From assembly GCF_012027645.1 (NCBI RefSeq), contig NZ_SNUU01000001.1, forward strand, positions 1 to 64,000: a stretch of 64,000 bases of DNA, read 5' to 3'. This document shows positions 36,148 through 43,893 of the stretch, in pieces. Each line of letters starts with the position of its first letter. Within the stretch, counting starts at the first letter, position 1. This DNA comes from Thermococcus sp. 18S1 (lineage in GTDB: Archaea > Methanobacteriota_B > Thermococci > Thermococcales > Thermococcaceae). A program made the position numbers and the translations under genes. The notes under the pieces are model-generated. The model was not told the origin of the DNA. It did no database searches and worked only from the letters and a program-made list of their open reading frames with translations.

Positions 36148-36855
36148 TCACGGATAGAGGTTCAATATTGTCCTCTGACTGTAGCTGGATGGCGTAACCA
36201 CCGTAGCGAATGCAGGGGCGCCGACCTCTGGCCTAATGTTGATTGTTATCTTAGTTCTCGGATCAACGCTATCGAAGATGCTGTTAGTGTTAACAGTAAG
36301 GACCACAATGTCACCATCGTTTATTGTTGGGTGGCTTGAAGTGAGTGAACCATCAGCGTCTTGGATGACAATAATGCCAAAGTCGTCGCTGAGAGTACTT
36401 ATGGTAACGGTAGTATTATTGCCCATTGTTTGTAGTTTATAGACCTTCCAAGCCGTCACTTTATTGGTCGAGTTGACGTTATCATCAAAGAGATCAGCTG
36501 GAGCGCTTCCAACAAAAAATGTCGAGTTGTACCTCAGGGTAACAACTTTCCTGCCATCATCGAGTGTCAAAACGGCCTGAGTGAGGTCAACTGGTTCAGA
36601 TCCTGGTCTGAGGCTGATATAAATGGCCATTTTGTCCATGCTGTTACCACTAACATGACCGACTACCTGGTCGATGCCCAGTCCAGTCGAGACCTGCTGG
36701 GTGGTCTGCTTGCCCGTAGCCTCAGCCCTCTGCTGGAGATAACCGCTGGTGTTGATGAGCACCGCAGCAGCCACTGCAGCCACCAACACCATAGCAATAA
36801 ACACTATCAGGGTGCCAATACCAACCGCACCCCTCTTCTTCCTCCCGAACTTCAT
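36148..36855 (-). CDS. arlB: Archaellin (flagellin) ArlB, the only copy in the window
   Basis: About 235 residues. The class III signal RKKRGAVG followed by [21 protein letters not shown] is the prepilin-like peptidase site and N-terminal filament helix. The remainder is a beta-rich surface domain with NxS/T sequons (NNTT, NSTN). ATG 36,855 follows AGGAGGTG. Thermococcales often carry several archaellin genes in tandem; only one is seen here, directly upstream of arlC. Confidence 0.95.
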   Translation of the reverse strand: MKFGRKKRGAVGIGTLIVFIAMVLVAAVAAAVLINTSGYLQQRAEATGKQTTQQVSTGLGIDQVVGHVSGNSMDKMAIYISLRPGSEPVDLTQAVLTLDDGRKVVTLRYNSTFFVGSAPADLFDDNVNSTNKVTAWKVYKLQTMGNNTTVTISTLSDDFGIIVIQDADGSLTSSHPTINDGDIVVLTVNTNSIFDSVDPRTKITINIRPEVGAPAFATVVTPSSYSQRTILNLYP

Positions 36856-36906
36856 CTCCTGACACCTCCTTTGGAGAGTCTGCAATATACTCTAGGCATG
36901 TTTGCA

Positions 36907-36912
36907 TATAAA
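36907..36912 (-). promoter_or_regulatory. TATA box of the archaellum operon
   Basis: TTTATA on the minus strand. Initiation about 25 bp downstream would fall near 36,882, leaving about 27 nt of leader to ATG 36,855. Confidence 0.65.
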
Positions 36913-36931
36913 TCAATTTTTTGTTTGTAAT

Positions 36932-36961
36932 TATGTAGAAACCGGTGTAACTACATATGTA
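36932..36961 (-). promoter_or_regulatory. EarA-type TACATA boxes upstream of arlB
   Basis: On the minus strand TACATA occurs at 36,932-36,937 and 36,956-36,961. The second is part of the palindrome CTACATATGTAG (36,951-36,962), which also gives TACATA on the plus strand. EarA of Methanococcus is known to activate archaellum operons by binding TACATA upstream of the BRE/TATA. The spacing here (about 20-45 bp upstream of the TATA box) fits. Confidence 0.6.
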
Positions 36962-37036
36962 GGTTGATATTATTTTAAAAAGTAATTTTGATTAAGCAGA
37001 ATTTCCAAGAAAGATTGTAGAGAACACAACCAAAAA

Positions 37037-37999
37037 TCACAGCACACGGGTCACCACGATGGTGGAGTTTCCGATCACGGATGCCTCGACATCGTAGGGA
37101 CTCTCATCCACCGCAGCCAGGATTTCCCCCGCACTTGGAAACCTCACAAACTCCTTTGTGAGACTTTCAAAAAATTCCAGCGCGGCAACCTTAGGAGTGA
37201 GGTCCCTAAATGAGTCCAGTATAACCAGCCTCGCCCCCGGGCTGAGCATCTCGATGGCCTTCCTGACGACCGCCCCTGGGTTCTCCAGGTATCCAAGCAG
37301 AAAACTCATCACAACCCCATCGTATGTGTTTCTTACAACCAGTCTCCTCACGTCCATCTCCCGGAGGGTGACCCAATCCAGCCCCTCGTTCCTCACACGG
37401 GTCGTTGCGATGCTGAGCAGTCCCGGGGAGAAGTCAATACCCACGTATTTTCCGTTTGGTCCGACGGCGCTCCCCAGCTCAACCGGCGAGACCGAACCGC
37501 ATCCAAGGTCTATAATACGCATGCCGTCCTCAAGGCCGAGGAGGCGGGAAGCCAGCTGCCGGTAGACCCTGTTAATACCCAGGAGGAGACGCATGTCCCA
37601 GAAGTCAGCCCCCTTATCAAAATCCATAAGCACCTTGGGATGCTCCCGTGAAATAAAAGCGTAGTCAACCATCTTGTACATTTCCTCAAGAATCGGGATC
37701 CAATCCGGCAGAAGCTTTTCAAGCCGTTCCCGGGCCAGAGGGAGTTCATAAGAAAATTCTGCGATCCTAAGGGATCCACCAGACTCTTCCGCTATCCCCA
37801 ACTGAAGGTACGTGTCAATGAGCCGCCCAAGGCGCTCCTTATTTGGCAGGGGGACCGAGGCAATCAGTTTTTCCCTGCTCACCCCCAGAACCAGCTCCTT
37901 GAAGATGTCGTACTTGAGTCCAATCTGAATTAAATAACCCACCGCAACATCGGCCATTGCTTCCATATTTCGGTCAAGGACCTCCACCAGCGGGTCCAT
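37037..37999 (-). CDS. SAM-dependent methyltransferase linked to the archaellum locus
   Basis: 320 residues. A helical winged-helix-like N-terminus (NKERLGRLIDTYLQLGIAEE) precedes a class I methyltransferase fold with motif I IIDLGCGSVSPVELG, GKYVGIDFSPGLL and VVMSFLLGYLENPG. The layout recalls O-methyltransferases and the methyltransferase gene I recall (as fam) at the head of archaellum operons in Pyrococcus. GAGGTGGGAGC precedes ATG 37,999, and it lies 9 bp after earA. Substrate is unknown. Confidence 0.82.
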   Translation of the reverse strand: MDPLVEVLDRNMEAMADVAVGYLIQIGLKYDIFKELVLGVSREKLIASVPLPNKERLGRLIDTYLQLGIAEESGGSLRIAEFSYELPLARERLEKLLPDWIPILEEMYKMVDYAFISREHPKVLMDFDKGADFWDMRLLLGINRVYRQLASRLLGLEDGMRIIDLGCGSVSPVELGSAVGPNGKYVGIDFSPGLLSIATTRVRNEGLDWVTLREMDVRRLVVRNTYDGVVMSFLLGYLENPGAVVRKAIEMLSPGARLVILDSFRDLTPKVAALEFFESLTKEFVRFPSAGEILAAVDESPYDVEASVIGNSTIVVTRVL

Positions 38000-38008
38000 G
38001 CTCCCACC

Positions 38009-38329
38009 TCAGGTGTACTTCGAGTAGTACGAGTGATACGACCTCAGCAATCCCACAACCTGTTTCCCGTACTCGGTGAGTCGATAGTATTTGAAGCCCC
38101 CGTCAGTCACAACCTCCACCAGACCAAGGCTCACGAGGGAGCTGTGTCCGTTGTAACGGTTCCCCAGTCCGACGAGGGCACCCTTAACGTTCGAGGGGTC
38201 TGATTTGACCACCCTTGCGATTTCAGAGAGGTACGTGGGGGATGGGTAGATTTCGTCAAGATACAGCAGAATCCTCTTGCGGAGTTCACTTCTATTGATG
38301 GACCTTATTACAAAGGGATCAATGAACAT
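38009..38329 (-). CDS. earA: Winged-helix transcription factor, EarA-like archaellum activator
   Basis: About 106 residues from ATG 38,329 (GGGGGATG just upstream); earlier starts at 38,344 and 38,374 lack such a site. It holds a winged helix-turn-helix (RKRILLYLDEIYPSPTYLSEIA, DPSNVKGALVGLG, LVEVVTDGGFKYYRLTEYGK). Size, fold, and position beside the archaellum operon with TACATA boxes match the euryarchaeal archaellum regulator EarA. It forms a two-gene unit with the methyltransferase. Identity is inferred from context and fold. Confidence 0.78.
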   Translation of the reverse strand: MFIDPFVIRSINRSELRKRILLYLDEIYPSPTYLSEIARVVKSDPSNVKGALVGLGNRYNGHSSLVSLGLVEVVTDGGFKYYRLTEYGKQVVGLLRSYHSYYSKYT

Positions 38330-38403
38330 TGGAACATCCCCCATCAATACGTGATTGTATTGGAGATGTCTCAACAGGAGGTGGGATACCTTGGGAATCC
38401 ATG

Positions 38404-38411
38404 TATATAAA
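38404..38411 (-). promoter_or_regulatory. TATA box of the earA unit
   Basis: TTTATATA on the minus strand, about 75 bp before the earA start and followed by CATGG. Initiation would fall near 38,380. Confidence 0.5.
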
Positions 38412-38644
38412 CATTACGATGTGTCAAATCAAGGTACCACTAACATCGGTGAAGAGTCATTAGAGACGTAAGATATGTCCAGATGTTAGATAATGATCCA
38501 CATAACACAAAATCTGCCCACATTTTGGATAATTTCCAATTGTGCCCAAAACCACCCCGCAGCCCCTATGACAGATTTACAAAAAATTCACAAAATATTA
38601 ACATATTGACATCCAAACGGGCAAAGGATTTAAATGGGGAGCGT

Positions 38645-38753
38645 TCCGAATATCCCCCATGCCACTACTGATAATCGTCAGACTTGGGATAGGGACGGTC
38701 ACCCTGTGGCCGAATTGACGCTCTTCTGGTAGCCGTTGCTCCAAATCGCTACC
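38645..38753 (+). ncRNA. Possible structured RNA upstream of aspS
   Basis: The gap between earA and aspS (38,330-38,792) is AT-rich at its left but becomes GC-richer here. A TATA-like GATTTAAAT (38,627-38,635) lies about 25 bp before. Three short stems can form in a row: CTGA/TCAG, GGTCAC/GTGGCC (CCT loop), and GGTAGC (38,728-38,733) with GCTACC (38,748-38,753). GC-rich islands in the gaps of hyperthermophiles often mark RNA genes. No C/D or H/ACA boxes were clear. The rest of this gap shows nothing else. Confidence 0.25.
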
Positions 38754-38754
38754 G

Positions 38755-38762
38755 TTATAAAG
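38755..38762 (+). promoter_or_regulatory. TATA box of aspS
   Basis: TTATAAAG lies about 31 bp before ATG 38,793, which is preceded by GGAGGTGGT. Confidence 0.6.
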
Positions 38763-38792
38763 TCCCCCTCAAAGCCTCTGGAGGTGGTAAGG

Positions 38793-40085
38793 ATGATTGA
38801 TAAGATTTACTGTGCCGATGTTCAGCCCGATATGGAAGGTAAACGCGTCAAGCTCGCAGGATGGGTTTACAGAAAGAGGGAAGTTGGAAAGAAGGTCTTC
38901 ATAGTCCTCCGCGATTCAAGTGGGATAATTCAGACCATATTTAAGAAAGAGCTGAGCGAGGAAGCTTACGAGACGGCCAAAAAGGCTGGTATAGAGTCGA
39001 GCGTCATCATCGAAGGAACCGTCAAGGCGGACCCCCGCGCGCCCACAGGCGTCGAGATTCAGGCGGACAGAATCGAGATAGTCCAGAACGTGGACTTCTT
39101 CCCGATAACGAAGGACGCGAGCGAGGAGTTCCTCCTCGACGTCAGGCACCTCCACCTGCACTCACCCAAGGTCGCCGCGATAATGAAGGTCAAGGCGACG
39201 ATGATGCAGGCCGCTCGCGAGTGGCTCCTCCAGGACGGCTGGTACGAGGTCTTCCCGCCGATACTCGTTACCGGAGCCGTCGAGGGCGGTGCAACGCTCT
39301 TCAAGCTCAAGTACTTCGACAAGACCGCCTACCTCAGCCAGTCGGCCCAGCTCTACCTTGAGGCAGCTATATTTGGCCTCGAAAAGGTCTGGTCGCTCAC
39401 CCCGAGCTTTAGAGCGGAGAAGAGCAGGACGAGGAGGCACCTCACCGAGTTCTGGCACCTCGAGCTTGAGGGGGCCTGGATGGACCTCTGGGACATCATG
39501 AAGGTCGAGGAAGAGCTGGTAAGCTACATGGTTCAGCGCACGCTGGAGCTCAGGAGGAGCGAGATTGAGACCTTCAGGAAGGACTTAACCACCCTCAAGA
39601 ACGCGGTTCCGCCCTTCCCGAGGGTGAGCTACGACGAGGCCATAGACATCCTCCAGAGCAAGGGCGTCGAGATAGAGTGGGGAGAGGACATGGGCGCCGA
39701 CGAGGAGCGCATCTTGACCCAGGAGTTCGAGGCCCCGTTCTTCGTCTACGGCTATCCAAAGGGCATTAAAGCGTTCTACATGAAAGAGGACCCGGAGGAC
39801 CCGCGCAAGGTTCTCGCCGCGGACATGCTCGCGCCCGAGGGGTACGGCGAGATCATCGGCGGTTCCCAGCGTGAGGACGACTACAACAAGCTCGTGCAGC
39901 GCATCTTAGAGGAGGGCATGAAGCCGGAGGACTACGAGTGGTACCTTGACCTCAGGAAGTACGGCAGCGTTCCGCACAGCGGCTTCGGCCTCGGCCTTGA
40001 GAGGCTCGTCGCCTGGGTGCTGAAGCTCGACCATGTCCGCTGGGCAACCCTGTTCCCGAGGACGCCGAGCAGGCTCTATCCGTGA
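38793..40085 (+). CDS. aspS: Aspartyl-tRNA synthetase, archaeal type
   Basis: 430 residues, the usual archaeal length. It charges tRNA with aspartate. An N-terminal OB-fold anticodon domain (VKLAGWVYRKREVGKKVFIV) precedes a class II catalytic core, with motif 2 FRAEKSRTRRHLTEFWHLE and motif 3 GFGLGLERLVAWVL. ATG 38,793 after GGAGGTGGT fits the family start (MIDKIYCADV). It is a single-gene unit with its own promoter and a terminator-like hairpin over its stop codon. Confidence 0.97.
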   Translation: MIDKIYCADVQPDMEGKRVKLAGWVYRKREVGKKVFIVLRDSSGIIQTIFKKELSEEAYETAKKAGIESSVIIEGTVKADPRAPTGVEIQADRIEIVQNVDFFPITKDASEEFLLDVRHLHLHSPKVAAIMKVKATMMQAAREWLLQDGWYEVFPPILVTGAVEGGATLFKLKYFDKTAYLSQSAQLYLEAAIFGLEKVWSLTPSFRAEKSRTRRHLTEFWHLELEGAWMDLWDIMKVEEELVSYMVQRTLELRRSEIETFRKDLTTLKNAVPPFPRVSYDEAIDILQSKGVEIEWGEDMGADEERILTQEFEAPFFVYGYPKGIKAFYMKEDPEDPRKVLAADMLAPEGYGEIIGGSQREDDYNKLVQRILEEGMKPEDYEWYLDLRKYGSVPHSGFGLGLERLVAWVLKLDHVRWATLFPRTPSRLYP

Positions 40086-40096
40086 GCCTGCTTTTT
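40069..40096 (+). terminator. Hairpin plus T-run at the end of aspS
   Basis: GCAGGCTC (40,069-40,076) pairs perfectly with GAGCCTGC (40,084-40,091) around a 7-nt loop, followed by TTTTT. The stem overlaps the aspS stop codon. It looks like an intrinsic terminator; in archaea the T-run alone is often enough. Confidence 0.65.
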
Positions 40097-40167
40097 GTGG
40101 TTTTTACTTATCTGTCTGTTGTTACTTATATTTAACTTCCCATTACAATGAGTTCTATTCGAAAAGT

Positions 40168-40178
40168 TTTTATAAATA
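40168..40178 (+). promoter_or_regulatory. TATA box of the AT-rich two-gene cassette
   Basis: TTTTATAAATA lies about 60 bp before ATG 40,228. Initiation would fall near 40,200, and GGGGGGAAG serves as ribosome site. Confidence 0.6.
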
Positions 40179-40227
40179 ATGTACGATAAAATCACGTATG
40201 ATGTTATAATATCGTGGGGGGAAGAAT

Positions 40228-41052
40228 ATGCCACGAATATTTTTAGCCCCATATACATTCAAAGTGGATAGATTACCCTCAAAGTACCAAGGGGATTTTT
40301 TGGCATTTTTATCAGCCCACCAAGGAAAGTATTATTTAGATAGGAAAGACCAAACAGAGTTAATTCTAAATTCGGTAAAAACACATGACAATCTAGCATG
40401 GGGCCAGATTTATTACGGGAAATTTGGATCTATGAGGCCAGTTATAGATACACAAACCCAAACAAAAACCAAGGACATTTACACCCATGAGTCCCCTATG
40501 GATTCATATTTTTACCTCATCGAATATAATAAGAGTAACAATAGTGGAATCTTAATACTGCAAAGAATCGGGAATGTTGGAGTTAGAACGGCGTTTTCCA
40601 AGGCGTTAAGGCAGTGGAACAGCTATTTGGATATAACTCCTGTAATGCTAGGAATAGATAAACTCTTGAATGGTCCTATAGTAGAATTCAAAATACGAAT
40701 TCCAAAGAAACCCAAAGATGTTGATACTCGCCTGGATAAGCTCGGCATAGTCTCCAAAAACAAGAAAGAAGAACTATATGTCGAAATCTCAATCAAAGCA
40801 CGTCGTAATAAGGTTATAAAACTAAAAGATGACATAATGACTGCAATAAGAAACCAAGAGCTTAGCAAAATTGGATATATTTACGATGAAAACGAAGAAA
40901 AGAGCATCGTTGTGAAAATTGGAAACAGCCGGCGTACTATAAATCTGAGCAAGGGGAAAGTTAGAACTTGGATCGAAGTGAAAAACATAAATAATATAAA
41001 AAATGAGGCAGAGCAGGTACTAAACGAAGTCAAAAAGCAGCAAAGAATTTAA
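40228..41052 (+). CDS. Unknown AT-rich accessory protein (gene 1 of two-gene cassette)
   Basis: 274 residues, no signal peptide or membrane span. I do not recognise the family. An N-terminal alpha/beta region contains YLIEYNKSNNSGILILQRIG followed by a helix VRTAFSKALRQWN. The C-terminal half is very lysine-rich (ISIKARRNKVIKLKDD, VVKIGNSRRTINLSKGKV), which could suit nucleic-acid contact. Base and codon use are much more AT-rich than aspS next door, a sign of recent transfer. It precedes a four-TM protein gene by 38 bp. The pair resembles the sensor-plus-membrane-effector layout of some defence systems, which is only a hypothesis. Confidence 0.8.
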   Translation: MPRIFLAPYTFKVDRLPSKYQGDFLAFLSAHQGKYYLDRKDQTELILNSVKTHDNLAWGQIYYGKFGSMRPVIDTQTQTKTKDIYTHESPMDSYFYLIEYNKSNNSGILILQRIGNVGVRTAFSKALRQWNSYLDITPVMLGIDKLLNGPIVEFKIRIPKKPKDVDTRLDKLGIVSKNKKEELYVEISIKARRNKVIKLKDDIMTAIRNQELSKIGYIYDENEEKSIVVKIGNSRRTINLSKGKVRTWIEVKNINNIKNEAEQVLNEVKKQQRI

Positions 41053-41090
41053 AGCAATGGTTATTGTATCAAAACCACAGGTGGCCTTAG

Positions 41091-41579
41091 ATGTGGGGAC
41101 CGATTAATATAGCCGAGATACTTGTTGACTATTTTAGACACATGAGAAAGGACTTTAGGGCCATTCCTTTATTTATTGTTCTTGTATGTATACCCTCTGC
41201 AATAGCATATATATTTTATTTGACAGTTACACCAGGGGCGGAATTTTATAAAGGAATGATAACAATTTCCAGCATACTGATACCCCTTTTGTTGAATCTT
41301 CTGATGATAGTCTATTATAGTGTGGAGAGGACAAACAAAACAGAGGAAACTAAAATCGAATACCTAGAACATATTAATTCTACGATTTCAATGACAATAT
41401 TTCTTTCTATATTGTTATTGTTTATAGCGATCTTGTTCTCTGGGAAAGATTATACGCCTCAAGAACTTCAAATTATTATATTTTATTTGATCGGTTTTTT
41501 AATAACTAATATCACCATTATCTTGACCAGAATTTACAGACTAATACGTTATGAGATTAATGACATTAAAAACAACTAA
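41091..41579 (+). CDS. Unknown four-TM membrane protein (gene 2 of two-gene cassette)
   Basis: 162 residues with four hydrophobic segments arranged in two pairs: AIPLFIVLVCIPSAIAYIFY, MITISSILIPLLLNLLMIVYY, MTIFLSILLLFIAILF and LQIIIFYLIGFLITNITIIL. A charged loop (RTNKTEETKIEYLEH) separates the pairs, and the ends are basic. It is AT-rich like gene 1, so the two probably moved together. No family recognised. Possible roles include a pore-forming effector or a membrane anchor for gene 1. Confidence 0.78.
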   Translation: MWGPINIAEILVDYFRHMRKDFRAIPLFIVLVCIPSAIAYIFYLTVTPGAEFYKGMITISSILIPLLLNLLMIVYYSVERTNKTEETKIEYLEHINSTISMTIFLSILLLFIAILFSGKDYTPQELQIIIFYLIGFLITNITIILTRIYRLIRYEINDIKNN

Positions 41580-41834
41580 AATACAAAGAGAGAAAGATGT
41601 TGTTTTAGCATATACCACTAGTAATTTGCCAAAAGGTTTCTAGCATTTCAGGTTAGAAGAGTCCATGTACCCTTCTAGGTGGAATAAGTGAAGATCTTTC
41701 TCGTGTGAGAGGCCGATAAAAAGTCGTTCCAAAGTCTTAACGTCCAAGGTACGTCAGGTGGAGTGAAACGCAATAAGAGAAGTGGGAAGTGAGAAATTTC
41801 GTGTATGTTTGATTACAGATATCCTAACTTCTCA

Positions 41835-41875
41835 CGCTTTGATCAAACTTTGAGTTTAATCAAAAGCGCTTTTTC
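41835..41875 (+). terminator. Long near-perfect hairpin followed by T-run
   Basis: CGCTTTGATCAAACT and AGTTTAATCAAAAGCG form a stem of about 15 bp, with one bulge and one mismatch, around TTG. CTTTTTCTT follows. On the plus strand this resembles a strong terminator, either for the cassette ending at 41,579 or for an unrecognised transcript beginning near 41,600. Confidence 0.5.
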
Positions 41876-42052
41876 TTATGACAAAGTCAAACACCAAACG
41901 TGCACTTTCCCAAATAAACTCATTAATAAAGGATTTAGCTTTAAAACAGGATTTTAGTCAGGTTTCACTGAAACACTGTAAAACCAGCAATTGAAGAGTA
42001 ATCCCCTTGGAAAACAAGTATTTCAAAATTGCACGCCATCTTTCCTTTAACA

Positions 42053-42104
42053 CTAACGCTTTGCCTAGCAAAGTTCTGGGGGTGTGGGAGCGTTAGCCCC
42101 CCAG
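42053..42104. other. Overlapping inverted repeats that could form alternative stems
   Basis: CTAACGCT (42,053-42,060) pairs with AGCGTTAG (42,089-42,096). CTTTGC (42,059-42,064) pairs with GCAAAG (42,068-42,073). CTGGGGG (42,076-42,082) pairs with CCCCCAG (42,098-42,104). The first and third stems interlock and the first and second share two bases, so they compete or form a pseudoknot. Confidence 0.45.
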
Positions 42105-42127
42105 AGGATTAGGGAATAAGGAAGGTG

Positions 42128-42364
42128 GGGAAACGTAGTTTCCCAGGTTTTTAGAGAAAAAGCGGGGTTGTGGGGCGGAGCCCCACTCCGGGGGTTTGAG
42201 AGTACAGAGCAAGCTTTAACAAAGCTTGACCAAAGTTTGTGATTGCTATTCGAATCGGCCGTTTAGATGGTGCACATTTGAATTTGACACGTGGAGGATG
42301 ATTTCATTCGAAATTTGCTGTTAACTTTTGAGTCCATTTTTCTTTTTGACGCCCGTAGGGCGTC
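42128..42364. repeat. Series of four perfect hairpins with 3-nt loops
   Basis: The arms are GGGAAAC/GTTTCCC (42,128-42,144, loop GTA), GTGGGGC/GCCCCAC (42,170-42,186, loop GGA), CAAGCTTT/AAAGCTTG (42,210-42,228, loop AAC) and GACGCCC/GGGCGTC (42,348-42,364, loop GTA). All are perfect stems of 7-8 bp with a 3-nt loop, spaced along 240 bp of non-coding DNA. Confidence 0.5.
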
Positions 42365-42481
42365 GTATTTAAGGGACTCGGTGAAAGCTTAATTAAAAAT
42401 AAGGAAATCCAACTAGAATCAGCATTTTAACAACGTGCACTCTAAAAGAAGACACTTTGAAAAGCAATCACCAGCTTTGAT

Positions 42482-42505
42482 GAAACTTTGCGAAGGCAAA
42501 GTTTC
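42482..42505 (-). terminator. 10-bp hairpin just downstream of tRNA-Arg
   Basis: GAAACTTTGC and GCAAAGTTTC form a perfect 10-bp stem with a 4-nt loop, starting 2 bp after the encoded CCA end. It could end the tRNA transcript or direct 3' processing. It belongs to the same word family as the repeats in the adjacent gap. Confidence 0.4.
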
Positions 42506-42507
42506 TA

Positions 42508-42584
<77 letters not shown>

Positions 42585-42645
42585 TCGCTCCTAAGGTGCC
42601 GGGGCGCTCTTATAAAAGTTGCGGTGGGGAGAAAAGGAAGAAACC

Positions 42646-43785
42646 TCACCGCCTCCTCCTGAGGAGGAGCGGGAGTACGGCGAGGCCAACCATCAGGGCC
42701 GGTCCGCATATGCCGGTGTTATCGGTTTCTCCGCCGGTTTCGGTGGTCGTCTTTCCGAGTATCTCATCCGGGCTCTTGCCCTCGACCATGAGCTGGGTCC
42801 ACTGCGTGAGCCAGGTCTCGTAGTTGGTCTCTATCTCCCTGGAGTCTATTGCGACGGGCTTATCTACCTTAACCGCGTACTGGAAGACCTCCGGGAGTTC
42901 AACGTCTCCGTTAACGGGGTACATCCACTGGTTGAGGGGGAGCTTCTCCTGAGCCTCGGCACTGATGAGGAACTCGATGAACTTCTTGGCCAGCTCCTTG
43001 TTCCTGGCACCTTTGACTATTCCCGCGCCCTCTATCTGGAGGTAGTTGCCCTCCCTGAAGGCGACGGCTCCGACGTTGGTGTTGTTGTCGTAGTAGACGG
43101 TTGCAGCTGGGGAGGTGGCGTAGCTGAGGACGAGCGGATACTCACCCTCGCTGAACGCACCCCACGCCTCGCTCCAGCCCTTGACTATCTGAACGTCGTT
43201 CTCCTTCAGCTTCTCCCAGTAGTAGAGCCAGTCGTCGCCGTAGACCGCTATCGTCCAGAGGAGGAAGGCCATTCCCGGCGAGCTCGTGCGCGGGTCTTCG
43301 ATTATCAGCTTGCCCTTCCACTCCGGCTTGGTGAGGTCTTCGAGGCTGGTCGGCGGGTTCTGAACCATGTCCTTGCGGTAGTTGATGGCTATGAAGCCGT
43401 AGTCGTAGGGCGTGAGGTGGTAGGTCGGGTCGAACTTCTCAACGATCCAGTCCGGAATCACGTCGGCGTTGGCCGGCTTGTACGGCTCCAGCACACCCGC
43501 GTCTATGGCCTTCGCCAGGTAGCTGTTGTCTATGCCCACGACGACGTCAGCCTGGGGATTGTCCTTCTCGAGGATGAGCCTGTTTAGAACCTCGCCGGCG
43601 TCACCGATGAGGACGAGGTTCACCTTGACACCGTATTTCTGCTCGAAAATCGGAACTATCTCCTTCATCCACCATTCGATGCTGTCGTAGGAGTAAACCG
43701 TCAGTGTCTCTTCAGCCGCGACCGGTTTTGGGACCAAGAGCCCCAGGAGCAGCAGCATGGCGAGGAACGCGCCAAGCTTCCTCAT
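42646..43785 (-). CDS. ABC-transporter substrate-binding protein, thiamine-type, with CGP-CTERM anchor
   Basis: 379 residues. A signal peptide (MRKLGAFLAMLLLLGLLV) precedes a periplasmic-binding fold of the thiamine/iron family (LTVYSYDSIEWWMKEIVPIFEQKYG-type start, YDYGFIAINY, LSYATSPAATVYYD). The C-terminus has a Thr/Gly linker, then CGPALMVGLAVLPLLLRRRR, a Thermococcales CGP-CTERM signal thought to direct processing and lipid anchoring at the cysteine. ATG 43,785 follows GGAGGTG. Permease and ATPase genes are not adjacent. Thiamine as ligand is a family-based guess. Confidence 0.85.
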   Translation of the reverse strand: MRKLGAFLAMLLLLGLLVPKPVAAEETLTVYSYDSIEWWMKEIVPIFEQKYGVKVNLVLIGDAGEVLNRLILEKDNPQADVVVGIDNSYLAKAIDAGVLEPYKPANADVIPDWIVEKFDPTYHLTPYDYGFIAINYRKDMVQNPPTSLEDLTKPEWKGKLIIEDPRTSSPGMAFLLWTIAVYGDDWLYYWEKLKENDVQIVKGWSEAWGAFSEGEYPLVLSYATSPAATVYYDNNTNVGAVAFREGNYLQIEGAGIVKGARNKELAKKFIEFLISAEAQEKLPLNQWMYPVNGDVELPEVFQYAVKVDKPVAIDSREIETNYETWLTQWTQLMVEGKSPDEILGKTTTETGGETDNTGICGPALMVGLAVLPLLLRRRR

Positions 43786-43893
43786 GGCAACACCTCCAAA
43801 TACTCGGTTTTGATTCCCAATAATAGGGTAATAACCGGATTAATAAAGCTTTGCTTCCCATTTTCGGGAAGTCAGAAAAAGTTGAGAATGAGG

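Larger units (their letters stand above)
41580..42481. other. Non-coding hairpin-rich stretch between accessory cassette and tRNA-Arg
   Basis: About 900 bases without a convincing gene in either strand. It holds at least seven perfect or near-perfect inverted repeats with short loops, listed separately. It also has variants of a word GCTTTGATnAAACTTTG at 41,836-41,852 and 42,473-42,490, and a related inverse form CAAAGCTTGACCAAAGTTTG near 42,220. It may hold remnants of a mobile element, small RNAs, or regulatory DNA. Confidence 0.6.

Noticed and set aside
38645-38753. C/D box guide RNA
   Set aside because: No convincing C (RTGATGA) and D (CTGA) box pair with proper spacing on either strand, so it is kept only as a weak structured-RNA candidate.
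41580-42507. CRISPR array
   Set aside because: The inverted repeats differ from one another and are not regularly spaced direct repeats with unique spacers; no cas genes are near.
40086-42507. Integrated virus or plasmid bounded by tRNA-Arg
   Set aside because: No integrase, replication gene or repeated tRNA 3' end was found; only composition and position hint at transfer.
42619-43587. Open frame of 322 codons on the plus strand
   Set aside because: Antisense to the solute-binding protein with signal peptide and CGP-CTERM end; no independent support.
43786-43893. TPP riboswitch before the thiamine-type binding protein
   Set aside because: The leader lacks the conserved TPP-riboswitch core and is too short; only a small hairpin (CTTCCC-ATTTTC-GGGAAG region) is present, more likely linked to termination of the upstream exchanger gene.
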